DNA from: Pithys albifrons albifrons
Taxonomy: Eukaryota > Chordata > Aves > Passeriformes > Thamnophilidae
Assembly: GCF_047495875.1 (NCBI RefSeq)
Contig: NC_092497.1
Location: 889,937-953,936, forward strand
Reading direction: 5' to 3'
Length of the DNA stretch: 64,000 nucleotides
The position numbers were made by a program, and so were the translations under genes. This document shows, in pieces, positions 38,675 to 52,000 of this stretch. The notes beneath the pieces were generated by a model, which did not search any database, was not told where the DNA came from, and worked only from the letters and a program-made list of their open reading frames with translations. Every line of letters begins with the position of its first letter. The first letter of the stretch is position 1.

Positions 38675-41428
38675 CAAAAAAGGTTAACCTTTGTGACCTT
38701 TGTAAAATCTGTAACCTTTGTAAACCTTTGTAAACCTTTGTAAACCTTTGTAACCTTTGTAAACATTTTGTAACCTTTGTAAACATTTTGTAACCTTTGT
38801 AAACATTTTAAACCTTTATAACCTTAGTAAACATTTGTGACCTTTGTAAACCTTTGTAAACATTTGTAAACCTTTGTAAACATTTTAAACCTTTTAAACC
38901 TTTGTAACCTTTGTAAACATTTTAAACCTTTATAACCTTTGTAAACCTTTGTAAACATTTCTAAACCCTTGTAAAACTTTGTGACCTTTGTAAACAGTTT
39001 AAACATTTGTAAAACTTTGTAAACCTCTGTAACATTTGAAAACCTTTTTAACCTTTTTACCCTTTGTAAACCTTTGTAAACCTTTGTGAACTTGCTAAAC
39101 ATTTCTAAACCTTTTTAACCTTTGTAACATTTGAAATCCTTTGTAAACATTTTAAACTTTTATAACATTTATAACCTTTGTAAACATTTGTAAACATTTG
39201 TAAACCTTTGTGACCTTTGTAAACATTTGTAAACCTTTGTGAACTTTCTAAACATTTCTAAACCTTTTTAACCTTTGAAAACCTTTGTAAACATTTCTAA
39301 ACCTTTGTAATCTTTTTAACCTTTGTAAATCTTTGTAAAAATTTCTAAAACTTTGTAACCCTTGTGAACTTTGTAAATTTTCCTAAACCTTTGTGACCTT
39401 TGTAACCATTTCTAAACCTTCGTAAACATTTGTAAACCTTGTAACCTTTGAAAACCTTTGTAACCTTTGTGACCTTTGTGACCTTTGTAAACCTTTATAA
39501 ATCTTTGTAACATTTGAAAACCTTTGAAAACCTTTGTAAACGTTTGTGACCTTCGTAAACATTTTAAACCTTTCTAAACCTTTTTAACCTTTTTACTCTC
39601 TGTAACATTTGAAAACCTTTGTGAACTTTGTAAATATTTCTAAACCTTTGGAAACATTTGTGACCTTTGTAAACATTTTTAATCCTTTCACCCTTTGTAA
39701 CACTTGAAAACCTTTGTAAACATTTCTAAACCTTTGTGAACTTTGTAAATATTTCTAAACATTTCTAAACCTTTGCAAACGTTTGTAAACCTTTGTGACC
39801 TTTGTAAACCTTTATAAACCTTCGTAACCTTTGTAACATTTGCAAACCTTTGAAAACCTTTGTAAACATTTTAAATGTTTGTAAACCTCTTTAACCTTTT
39901 TACCCTTTGTAAACATTTGTAAATCTTTGTGACCTTTGTGACCTTTGTAAACATTTCTAAACCTTTGTAACATTTGAAAACCTTTGAAAACCTTTGTAAA
40001 CATTTTAAACCTTTGTAAACCGTTTTAACCTTTTTACTTTTTGTTAACACTTGAAAAATTTTGTAAACCTTTGTGACCATTTCTAACCCTTTGAAAACAT
40101 TTGTAAACCTTGTAAACCTTTGAAAACCTTTGTAACCTTTGTAAACCTTTGTAAACCTTTGTAACATTTGAAAACCTTTGTAAACCTTTGTAAACAATTG
40201 TGACCTTTGTAAACATTTTTAACCTTTTCACCCTTTGTAACACTTGAAAACCTTTGTAAACATTTCTAAACATTTCTGACCTTTGTAAGTATTTCTAAAC
40301 CTTTGTAAACTCTGTAACCTTTTTAACCTTTTTAACCTTTTTACCCTTTGTAAACATTTCTAAACCTTTGTGACCTTTGTAACATTTGAAACCCTTTGTA
40401 AACATTTTAAACTTTTATAACCTTTGTAAACATTTCTAAACCTTTGTAAAACTTTGTAAAACTTTGTGACCATTGTAAACAGCTTAAACATTTGTAAAAC
40501 TTTGTAAACCTTTGTAACCTTTATAACCTTTGTTAACCTTTCTGACCTTTGGAAATATTTGTAAACTTTTGTAAACCTTTTTGACCTTTGTAACCTTTCT
40601 AAACATTTGTAAACCTTTGTAACCTTTGTAAACCTTTTTACCCTTTGTAAACGTTTCCAAACCTTTGTAACCTTTGTGAACTTTCTAAACCTTTTTAACC
40701 TTTGTAAACCTTTGTGACCTTTGTAAACATTTCTAAACCTTTGTAACATTTGAAAACCTTTGTAACCTTTGTGAACTTTGTAAACATTTCTAAACCTTTG
40801 TAAACATTTCTAAACCTTGTAAACCTTTGTGACCTTTGTAAACTTTTATAAACCTTTCTAACCTTTGTAACATTTGAAAACCTTTGTAAACCTTTCCAAA
40901 TGTTTTGACCTTTGTAAACATTTTAAACCTTTCTAAACCTTTTTAACCTTTAAAAACCTTTGTGACCTTTGTAAACATTTCTAAACCTTTGTGAACTTTC
41001 TAAACATTTCTAAACCTTTGAAAACCTTTGAAAACCTTTGTAACACTTGAAAACCTTTGTAAACCTTTGTAACCTTTGTGAACTTTGTAAACATTTCTAA
41101 ACCTTTGTAAACATTTCTAAACCTTGTAAACCTTTGTGACCTTTGTAACATTTGTAAACCTTTCCAAATGTTTTGACCTTTGTAAACATTTTAAACCTCT
41201 GTAACCTTTTTAACCTTTTTACCCTTTGTAACACTTGAAAACCTTTGTAACCATTTGTAAAAATTTCTAAACCTTTGTGACCTTTGTAAACATTTCTAAA
41301 CCTTTATAACCCTTTGTAACATTTGAAAACCTTTTTAACCTTTTTACCCTTTGTAACCTTTGAAAACCTTTATAAACCTTTGTGACCTTTGTAACATTTG
41401 CAAACCTTTGTAAACGTTTGTGACCTTT
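38675..41428. repeat. TTTGTAAAC-type 10-14 bp array in ELAC1 intron 2 (left part)
   Basis: Degenerate array of CCTTTGTAAA, CATTTCTAAA, CCTTTGTGA and AACCTTTTTA modules, about 2.7 kb. Many units create GTAAACA. It is less homogeneous than neighbouring arrays, suggesting greater age. Small - strand Lys/Phe-rich ORFs are spurious. Confidence 0.93.
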
Positions 41429-41956
41429 TGTCGCAGGTTTGGCCCAGCTGTTGCTAACCCTGGACTGGCCCCCCTTCCGCCTCCCAGAACCTTCCCAGCA
41501 AAGGAAAGGGAAAAAAAACTGAAAAGACATGCACTCTAAAGAAACTGAACTGAATAAAAAGAATAAATTATATTTACTAACATTTACAAACCACACTGTA
41601 TACACAATACACAGGATCCCACCCCCCAGGGGAGAGGGGAAGGGAGAAAAGGGGATTGATTAGCTGGGAAATAGGGAAGACACCAAACCAACCCAAAGAA
41701 ACCAAATGAATCAAAACAAACACAATTAAAAACCTCAAGGAAGGGGAACAAGAATGAAACAATCTCACCCAGGACAGAAGAACCACCAGGCACCGGAGGG
41801 ACCAGGCTTCAACCACCTCCCTCCAGCTCCTCAGCCAAGGAAGGGAAGAAAAGGAACAACCACTCCCCCACTGCTACGTGGAAGACACGTGTGGAATACT
41901 TGTAACTTCCTTAGATACAATGGTTACTGAGGAAGCCATGGGTCAAACCATTACAC
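41429..41956 (-). mobile_element. ERV-type LTR interrupting the TTTGTAAAC array
   Basis: Begins TGTCGCAGGTTTGGCCC and ends GGGTCAAACCATTACA. It shares the layout of the LTRs at 25608-27251 and 27834-28285 (CCCAGCAAAG, AACTGAACTGAAT, TTATATTTACTAACA, ATGTGGAAGACACGTGTGG-like), at lower identity. Array sequence resumes immediately on both sides, so insertion followed array formation. Confidence 0.7.
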
Positions 41957-43005
41957 CTTTGTAAACATTTTAAACCTTTGTAATCCTTGAAAACCTTTGT
42001 AAACATTTCTAAACCTTTATGACCTTTGCAAACCTTTTTAACCTTTTTACTCTCTGTAACATTTGAAAACCTTTGTGAACTTTGTAAATATTTCTAAACC
42101 TTTGTGACCTTTGTGAACCTTAGTAAACCTTTTTAACCTTTTTACCCTTTGTAACACTTGAAGACCTTTGTAAACATTTCTAAACCTTTATGACCTTTGT
42201 AAACTTTGTGAACATTGTAAATATTTCTAAACTTTTGTGAACTTCGTAACATTTGAAAACCTTTGAGACCTTTGCAAACATTTCTAAACCTTTGTAACCC
42301 TTTGTAAACATTTGTAAACCTTGTCACCTTTGAAAACCTTTGTAAAACTTTGTGACCTTTGTGACCTTTGTAAACATTTAAAAACCTTCCTAACCTTTGT
42401 AACATTTGAAAACCTTTGTAAAAACATTTCCAAACTTTTCTGAACTTTGTAAATATTTCTAAACATTTTTAAACCTTTGTAAACATTTCTAAACCTTTGT
42501 GACCTTTGTAAACATTTATAAACCTTCCTAACCTTTGTAACCTTTGAAAACGTTTCCAAACCTTTGCAAATATTTCTAAACCTTTGTGACCTTTGTAAAC
42601 ATTTCTAAATCTTTGTAACCTTTTAACCCTTTGTAACCATTTCTAAACCTTTGTGACCTTTGTAAACATTTCTAAATCTTTGTAACCTTTTTACCCTTTG
42701 TAACCATTTCTAAACCTTTGTGACCTTTGTAAACATTTCTAAATCTTTGTAACCTTTTTACCCTTTGTAACCATTTCTAAACCTTTGTGACCTTTGTAAA
42801 CATTTCTAAATCTTTGTAACCTTTTTACCCTTTGTAAACATTTCTAAACCTTTGTGACCTTTGTAAACATTTGTAAACATTTCTAAATCTTTGTAACCCT
42901 CTTACCCTTTGTAAACATTTCTAAACCTTTGTGACGTTTGCAAACCTTTGAAACATTTGCAAACCTTTATAAACCTTTGTAACCTTTACCAACTTTTGTA
43001 AAAAA
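41957..43005. repeat. TTTGTAAAC-type array in ELAC1 intron 2 (right part)
   Basis: Continuation of the array at 38675-41428 beyond the LTR. A homogeneous sub-block at about 42590-42900 repeats ACCATTTCTAAACCTTTG, TGACCTTTGTAAACATTTCT and AAATCTTTGTAACC with a period of about 63 bp. Confidence 0.9.
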
Positions 43006-43104
43006 GGGAATGTGTTTGAGGAAAATCATAGAAATGTGGTGTCTTAGTTAAAGGGAAACCATTTACAAGGACCAGAGGACAGGATTCCTCCTCAATAAAT
43101 TTAG

Positions 43105-43285
43105 GAAAAAAGAAAATCAGAGAAACTTGGAATGGGTTAAGTTGGAAGGGACTTAAAAGGTCACATTTTTCCAGGCCCTGCCATGGGCAGGGACAAGTTT
43201 TACTATCCCAGGTTGCTCCAAGCCCTGTCCAGCCTGGCCTTGGACACTGCCAGGGGTGGGGCAGCCACAGCTGCTCTGGGGAACT
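43105..43285 (-). mobile_element. CR1 3'-end fragment
   Basis: Antisense CR1 tail: AATCAGAGAAACTTGGAATG, GGCCCTGCCATGGGCAGGGA, GTCCAGCCTGGCCTTGGACA. Truncated to about 180 bp. It lies between the two array types of ELAC1 intron 2. Confidence 0.8.
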
Positions 43286-43410
43286 ATTAAAAAAAGGGAT
43301 TTTATTTATATTAAATCAACCAAGTCAGGCAAATACAGTGGCCATAAAAGCGACTGAAAGCGACGGCGAGACCTTTAAAGGTTATCACATGACCTTGGCT
43401 ATACAGAATT

Positions 43411-46400
43411 AATTAGCACCAGTGTCATACAGTGATTGGCACCAGTGTCACACACCTACTGGCACCAGTGTCACACACCCATTGGCACCAGTGTCACACA
43501 CCCATTGGCACCAGTGTCACACACCCACTGGCACCAGTGTCACACACCCATGGGCACCAGTGTCACACACCCACTGGCACCAGTGTCACACACCCATTGG
43601 CACCAGTGTCACACAGTGATTGGCACCAGTGTCACACACCCATTGGCACCAGTGTCACACACCCACTGGCACCAGTGTCACACACCCATGGGCACCAGTG
43701 TCACACACCCACTGGCACCAGTGTCACACACCCATTGGCACCAGTGTCACACACCTACTGGCACCAGTGTCACACACCCACTGGCACCAGTGTCACACAC
43801 TCATTGGCACCAGTGACACACACCCATTGGCACCAGTGTCACACACCCATTGGCACCAGTGTCACACAGTGATTGGCACCAGTGTCACACACCCATTGGC
43901 ACCAGTGTCACACACCCACTGGCACCAGTGTCACACACTGACTGGCACCAGTGTCACACACCCATTGGCACCAGTGTCACACACCCACTGGCACCAGTGT
44001 CACACACCCATTGGCACCAGTGTCACACAGTGATTGGCACCAGTGTCACACACCCACTGGCACCAGTGTCACACACCCATTGGCACCAGTGTCACACACC
44101 CATTGGCACCAGTGTCACACACTCATTGGTACCAGTGTCACACACTCATTGGCACCAGTGTCACACACCCATTGGCACCAGTGTCACACACCCATTGGCA
44201 CCAGTGTCACACAGTGATTGGCACCAGTGTCACACAGTGATTGGCACCAGTGTCACACACCCATTGGCACCAGTGTCACACACCCATTGGCACCAGTGTC
44301 ACACACCCATGGGCACCAGTGTCACACACCCATTGGCACCAGTGTCACACACCCACTGGCACCAGTGTCACACACCCACTGGCACCAGTGTCACACACCC
44401 ATTGGCACCAGTGTCACACAGTGATTGGCACCAGTGTCACACAGTGACTGGCACCAGTGTCACACACCCATTGGCACCACTGTCACACACCCATTGGCAC
44501 CAGTGTCACACAGTGATTGGCACCAGTGTCACACACCCATTGGCACCAGTGTCACACACCCACTGGCACCAGTGTCACACACCCATTGGCACCAGTGTCA
44601 CACAGTGATTGGCACCAGTGTCACACACCCACTGGCACCAGTGTCACACACTCATTGGCACCAGTGTCACACACTCATTGGCACCAGTGTCACACACCCA
44701 TGGGCACCAGTGTCACACACCCATTGGCACCAGTGTCACACACCCACTGGCACCAGTGTCACACACCCATTGGCACCAGTGTCACACACCCATGGGCACC
44801 AGTGTCACACACCCATTGGCACCAGTGTCACACACCCACTGGCACCAGTGTCACACACCCATTGGCACCAGTGTCACACAGTGATTGGCACCAGTGTCAC
44901 ACAGTGATTGGCACCAGTGTCACACACCCATTGGCACCAGTGTCACACAGTGATTGGCACCAGTGTCACACACCCACTGGCACCAGTGTCACACACCCAC
45001 TGGCACCAGTGTCACACACCCATTGGCACCAGTGTCACACACCCACTGGCACCAGTGTCACACAGTGATTGGCACCAGTGTCACACAGTGATTGGCACCA
45101 GTGTCACACACCCATTGGCACCAGTGTCACACAGTGATTGGCACCAGTGTCACACACCCATTGGCACCAGTGTCACACACCCATGGGCACCAGTGTCACA
45201 CACCCATTGGCACCAGTGTCACACACCCATTGGCACCAGTGTCACACAGTGATTGGCACCAGTGTCACACACCCATTGGCGCCAGTGTCACACAGTGATT
45301 GGCACCAGTGTCACACAGTGATTGGCACCAGTGTCACACACCCATTGGCACCAGTGTCACACACCCACTGGCACCAGTGTCACACACTCATTGGCACCAG
45401 TGTCACACACCCATTGGCACCAGTGTCACACACCCATTGGCACCAGTGTCACACAGTGATTGGCACCAGTGTCACACACCCATTGGCACCAGTGTCACAC
45501 ACCCACTGGCACCAGTGTCACACACCCATTGGCACCAGTGTCACACACCCACTGGCACCAGTGTCACACACCCATTGGCACCAGTGTCACACACTCATTG
45601 GCACCAGTGTCACACACCCACTGGCACCAGTGTCACACAGTGATTGGCACCAGTGTCACACAGTGATTGGCACCAGTGTCACACACCCATTGGCACCAGT
45701 GTCACACAGTGATTGGCACCAGTGTCACACACCCATTGGCACCAGTGTCACACACCCATTGGCACCAGTGTCACACAGTGATTGGCACCAGTGTCACACA
45801 CCCATTGGCACCAGTGTCACACACCCACTGGCACCAGTGTCACACACCCATTGGCACCAGTGTCACACAGTGATTGGCACCAGTGTCATACAGTGATTGG
45901 CACCAGTGTCACACACCCATTGGCACCAGTGTCACACAGTGATTGGCACCAGTGTCACACACCTACTGGCACCAGTGTCACACACCCACTGGCACCAGTG
46001 TCACACACTCATTGGCACCAGTGTCACACACCCATTGGCACCAGTGTCACATAGTGATTGGCACCAGTGTCACACACCCACTGGCACCAGTGTCACACAC
46101 CCACTGGCACCAGTGTCACACACCCATTGGCACCAGTGTCACACACCCACTGGCACCAGTGTCACACACCCATTGGCACCAGTGTCACACAGTGATTGGC
46201 ACCAGTGTCACACAGTGACTGGCACCAGTGTCACACACCCATTGGCACCACTGTCACACACCCATTGGCACCAGTGTCACACACCCACTGGCACCAGTGT
46301 CACACAGTGATTGGCACCAGTGTCACACACCCATTGGCACCAGTGTCACACACCCACTGGCACCAGTGTCACACACCCATTGGCACCAGTGTCACACAGT

Positions 46401-48170
46401 GATTGGCACCAGTGTCACACACCCATTGGCGCCAGTGTCACACACTCATTGGCACCAGTGTCACACACCCATGGGCACCAGTGTCACACAGTGATTGGCA
46501 CCAGTGTCACACACCCATTGGCACCAGTGTCACACACCCACTGGCACCAGTGTCACACACTCATTGGCACCAGTGTCACACACCCATTGGCACCAGTGTC
46601 ACACAGTGATTGGCACCAGTGTCACACACCCATTGGCACCAGTGTCACACAGTGATTGGCACCAGTGTCACACACCCACTGGCACCAGTGTCACACACCC
46701 ATTGGCGCCAGTGTCACACAGTGATTGGCACCAGTGTCACGCAGTGATTGGCACCAGTGTCACACACCCATTGGCACCAGTGTCACACACCCATGGGCAC
46801 CAGTGTCACACACCCATTGGCACCAGTGTCACACAGTGATTGGCACCAGTGTCACACACCCATTGGCGCCAGTGTCACACAGTGATTGGCACCAGTGTCA
46901 CACAGTGATTGGCACCAGTGTCACACACCCATTGGCACCAGTGTCACACACCCACTGGCACCAGTGTCACACACCCATTGGCACCAGTGTCACACACCCA
47001 TTGGCACCAGTGTCACACAGTGATTGGCACCAGTGTCACACACCCTTTGGCACCAGTGTCACACACCCATTGGCACCAGTGTCACACACCCATTGGCACC
47101 AGTGTCACACAGTGATTGGCACCAGTGTCACACAGTGATTGCAACCAGTGTCACACAGTGATTGGCACCAGTGTCACACAGTGATTGGCACCAGTGTCAC
47201 ACACCCATTGGCACCAGTGTCACACCCCCATTGGCACCAGTGTCACACACCCATTGGCACCAGTGTCACACAACCATTGGCACCAGTGTCACACACCCAC
47301 TGGCACCAGTGTCACACCCCCATTGGCACCAGTGTCACACAGTGATTGGCACCAGTGTCACACACCCATTGGTACCAGTGTCACACAGTGATTGGCACCA
47401 GTGTCACACACTCATTGGCACCAGTGTCACACACCCACTGGCACCAGTGTCACACACTCATTGGCACCAGTGTCACACACCCACTGGCACCAGTGTCACA
47501 CACCCATTGGCACCAGTGTCACACACTGACTGGCACCAGTGTCACACACCCATTGGCACCAGTGTCACACACCCACTGGCACCAGTGTCACACACCCATT
47601 GGCACCAGTGTCACACACTGACTGGCACCAGTGTCACACACCCATTGGCACCAGTGTCACACACCCATTGGCAACAGTGTCACACACCCATTGGCACCAG
47701 TGTCACACACCCATTGGCACCAGTGTCACACACTGATTGGCACCAGTGTCACACACCCACTGGCACCAGTGTCACACACCCATTGGCACCAGTGTCACAC
47801 ACCCACTGGCACCAGTGTCACACACTCATTGGCAACAGTGTCACACACCCATTGGCACCAGTGTCACACAGTGATTGGCACCAGTGTCACACACCCATTG
47901 GCACCAGTGTCACACACCCATTGGCAACAGTGTCACACACCCATTGGCACCAGTGTCACACACCCATTGGCACCAGTGTCACACAGTGATTGGCACCAGT
48001 GTCACACACCCACTGGCACCAGTGTCACACACCCATTGGCACCAGTGTCACACACCCATTGGCACCAGTGTCACACACTGATTGGCACCAGTGTCACACA
48101 CCCACTGGCACCAGTGTCACACACTGATTGGCACCAGTGTCACACACCCACTGGCACCAGTGTCACACTA
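43411..48170. repeat. 23-bp satellite-like array, intron 2 block (about 206 copies)
   Basis: Unit of 23 bp with fixed core TTGGCACCAGTGTCACAC and a variable hexamer preceding GGCACC: CCCATT, CCCACT, GTGATT, CTCATT, CCCATG, GTGACT, CTGACT. The unit is a mix of discrete variant types rather than random mutations. The many overlapping His/Thr/Ser-rich open frames are repeat artefacts. The array stops 328 bp from ELAC1 exon 2. Confidence 0.98.
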
Positions 48171-48498
48171 ATCAGAACCCTGAGTGGGTGTGAAGGATTC
48201 CAATGCCTGTAATGGAAAGCTGAACCAAAAGGGGTGTCAGGGAGGGACAGCAGCTCTGGGCTGTGACAGTCCCTGGGATGGGGATCACACAAACATTTCA
48301 GCTGCCAATAAACCCAATTTTGTCACATTTGCTGAAAATCAGAGTCACTCCTTGTCATGACCCCCAATCTGCCCTGACACAGCTCCCAATTTAGGGGCTT
48401 ACAGGGGCTTCAACAACCACCCAGCTCCAACAGCGACACTCAGGCACTTTGAGAATAAAGCAAAGAAAAACAGGAGGAGGAGAAGTGAGAGCAGTTAC
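48171..48498 (-). other. unique intron 2 sequence next to the ELAC1 exon 2 donor
   Basis: 328 bp of single-copy sequence between the 23-bp array and the exon. It includes the donor G/GTAACT at 48498. No other element seen. Confidence 0.6.
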
Positions 48499-48966
48499 CG
48501 AGCTCTTTGAGTTTGAGCACGTTGAGTCTCCCAGGTCGGGGCTTCTCCTCCAGCACGAAGCCGAAGGAAGGGACACGGTGGAAGAGGCGAAACGCCCTCA
48601 GGATCAGCTGCTCGTCCTCCTGCAGCAGGTAGGAGTGTTCCTCTGGGTCCAGGTGCAGAATCCTCCCCCCAGAACCCTGCGGAGCAGGCCCATCCCTGCC
48701 CAGGTGGGAGAAGTCTCTGAATTCCTCATCAGGGCACTGATCGCGCGTCGGAACCAGCTCATGGACCACGTAGGGGAAGAGCAGCTGGGAGTGGGACAGC
48801 TCCAGGCTCCTCCAAATGAAATCCCTCAGCCCCAAAGGCCCATAAATATCCACAGGAGGCTTGTTGGGATCGGGGTTGCTCTGGAGGCTGAGTGTGCACA
48901 GCAAGCCTGGGAGTCCAAAAAAGTGGTCGCCGTGAAGGTGAGTTATGAAGATCTTGGTGATTCTGC
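48499..48966 (-). CDS. ELAC1: ELAC1 central coding exon with the zinc-binding HLHGDH motif
   Basis: Minus-strand exon of 468 bp, acceptor CCCAACAG ending at 48967 and donor at 48498. It encodes residues 53-209: RITKIFITHLHGDHFFGLPG (ligands His62, His64, Asp66, His67), IYGPLGLRDFIW, YVVHELVP, FRLFHRVPSFGF (His182, the HxxxxxGF ligand) and RPGRLNVLKLKELG. ELAC1 is a cytosolic homodimeric metallo-beta-lactamase-fold RNase. In mammals it removes the 2',3'-cyclic phosphate left on tRNAs cleaved during ribosome-associated quality control and can cut 3' trailers. Both flanking introns are phase 1, so the exon could be skipped without a frameshift. That would remove most active-site ligands. Confidence 0.96.
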
Positions 48967-49067
48967 CTGTTGGGTGGAGCAGGGAAAGGGAAAACTGAGC
49001 AGGGAAAGGAGGATTTGAAACGTGGAGGTGTAATAAAAACAACCAGGGAAAGGCAGGGAAACAAATC
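48967..49067 (-). other. short unique intron 1 sequence upstream of ELAC1 exon 2
   Basis: About 100 bp holding the branch point/polypyrimidine region (- strand TTTTCCCTTTCCCTGCTCCA before CCCAACAG). The 23-bp array resumes at 49068, directly after CAGGGAAACAAATCAG. Confidence 0.6.
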
Positions 49068-52000
49068 AGTGTCACACAGTGATTGGCACCAGTGTCACAC
49101 ACCCATTGGCACCAGTGTCACACACCCATTGGCACCAGTGTCACACAGTGATTGGCACCAGTGTCACACACCCACTGGCACCAGTGTCACACAGTGATTG
49201 GCACCAGTGTCACACAACCATTGGCACCAGTGTCACACACCCATTGGCACCAGTGTCACACACCCACTGGCACCAGTGTCACACAGTGATTGGCACCAGT
49301 GTCACACAGTGACTGGCACCAGTGTCACACACCCACTGGCACCAGTGTCACACACCCATTGGCACCAGTGTCACACAGTGATTGGCACCAGTGTCACACA
49401 CCCATTGGCACCAGTGTCACACACCCACTGGCACCAGTGTCACACACCCATTGGCACCAGTGTCACACAGTGACTGGCACCAGTGTCACACACCCACTGG
49501 CACCAGTGTCACACACCCATTGGCACCAGTGTCACACAGTGATTGGCACCAGTGTCACACACTCATTGGCACCAGTGTCACACACCCACTGGCACCAGTG
49601 TCACACACCCATTGGCACGAGTGTCACACACCCATTGGCACCAGTGTCACACACCCATGGGCACCAGTGTCACACACCCACTGGCACCAGTGTCACACAC
49701 CCACTGGCACGAGTGTCACACACTCATTGGCACCAGTGTCACACACTCATTGGCACCAGTGTCACACAGTGATTGGCACCAGTGTCACACACCCACTGGC
49801 ACCAGTGTCACACACTCATTGGCACCAGTGTCACACACCCATTGGCACCAGTGTCACACAGTGATTGGCACCAGTGTCACACACCCACTGGCACGAGTGT
49901 CACACACTCATTGGCACCAGTGTCACACACCCATTGGCACCAGTGTCACACAGTGATTGGCACCAGTGTCACACAGTGATTGGCACCAGTGTCACACACC
50001 CATTTGCACCAGTGTCACACACTCATTGGCACCAGTGTCACACAGTGATTGGCACCAGTGTCACACACCCATTGGCACCAGTGTCACACAACCATTGGCA
50101 CCAGTGTCACACACCCATTGGCACCAGTGTCACACACTCATTGGCACCAGTGTCACACAGTGATTGGCACCAGTGTCACACACCCATTGGCACCAGTGTC
50201 ACACACTCATTGGCACCAGTGTCACAAAGTGATTGGCACCAGTGTCACACACCCATTGGCACCAGTGTCACACACTCATTGGCACCAGTGTCACACACCC
50301 ATTGGCACCAGTGTCACACACTCATTGGCACCAGTGTCACACACGCATTGGCACCAGTGTCACACAGTGATTGGCACCAGTGTCACACACCCATTGGCAC
50401 CAGTGTCACACACTCATTGGCACCAGTGTCACAAAGTGATTGGCACCAGTGTCACACAGTGACTGGCACCAGTGTCACACAGTGATTGGCACCAGTGACA
50501 CACACCCACTGGCACCAGTGTCACACAGCCACTGGCACCAGTGTCACACAGTGATTGGCACCAGTGTCACACACCCATTGGCACCAGTGTCACACACCCA
50601 CTGGCACCAGTGTCACACACCCATTGGCACCAGTGTCACACACCCATTGGCACCAGTGTCACACAGTGACTGGCACCAGTGTCACACACCCATTGGCACC
50701 AGTGTCACACACCCATTGGCACCAGTGTCACACAGTGATTGGCACCAGTGTCACACACCCATTGGCACCAGTGTCACACACCCACTGGCACCAGTGTCAC
50801 ACACGCATTGGCACCAGTGTCACACAGTGACTGGCACCAGTGTCACACACCCATTGGCACCAGTGTCACACACCCACTGGCACCAGTGTCATACAGCCAC
50901 TGGCACCAGTGTCACACACCCACTGGCACCAGTGTCACATACCCATTAGCACCAGTGTCACACACCCATTGGAACCAGTGTCACACAGTGATTGGCACCA
51001 GTGTCACACACCCATTGGCACCAGTGTCACACACCCATTGGCACCAGTGTCACACACCCACTGGCACCAGTGTCACACACTCATTAGCACCAGTGTCACA
51101 CAGTGACTGGCACCAGTGTCACACACCCACTGGCACCAGTGTCACACACTCATTGGCACCAGTGTCACACAGTGACTGGCACCAGTGTCACACACCCAAT
51201 GGCACCAGTGTCACACACTCATTGGCACCAGTGTCACACAGTGACTGGCACCAGTGTCACACACCCATTGGCACGAGTGTCACACACCCATTGTCACCAG
51301 TGTCACACACCCACTGGCACCAGTGTCACACACCCATTGGCACCAGTGTCACACACCCATTGGCACGAGTGTCACACACCCATTGGCACCAGTGTCACAC
51401 ACCCATTGGCACCAGTGTCACACACCCACTGGCACCAGTGTCACACACCCATTGGCACCAGTGTCACACACCCACTGGCACCAGTGTCACACACCCATTG
51501 GCACCAGTGTCACACAGTGACTGGCACCAGTGTCACACACCCAGTGGCACCAGTGTCACACACCCATTGGCACCAGTGTCACACACCCACTGGCACCAGT
51601 GTCACACACCCATTGGCACCAGTGTCACACAGTGACTGGCACCAGTGTCACACACCCAGTGGCACCAGTGTCACACACCCATTGGCACCAGTGTCACACA
51701 CTCACTGGCACCAGTGTCACACACCCATTGGCACCAGTGTCACACAGTGACTGGCACCAGTGTCACACACTCATGGGCACCAGTGTCACACACCCACTGG
51801 CACCAGTGTCACACACCCATTGGCACCAGTGTCACACACTCATTGGCACCAGTGTCACACACTCATGGGCACCAGTGTCACACAGTGATTGGCACCAGTG
51901 TCACACACCCACTGGCACCAGTGTCACACACCCATTGGCACCAGTGTTACACACCCATTGGCACCAGTGTCACACACTCATGGGCACCAGTGTCACACAG

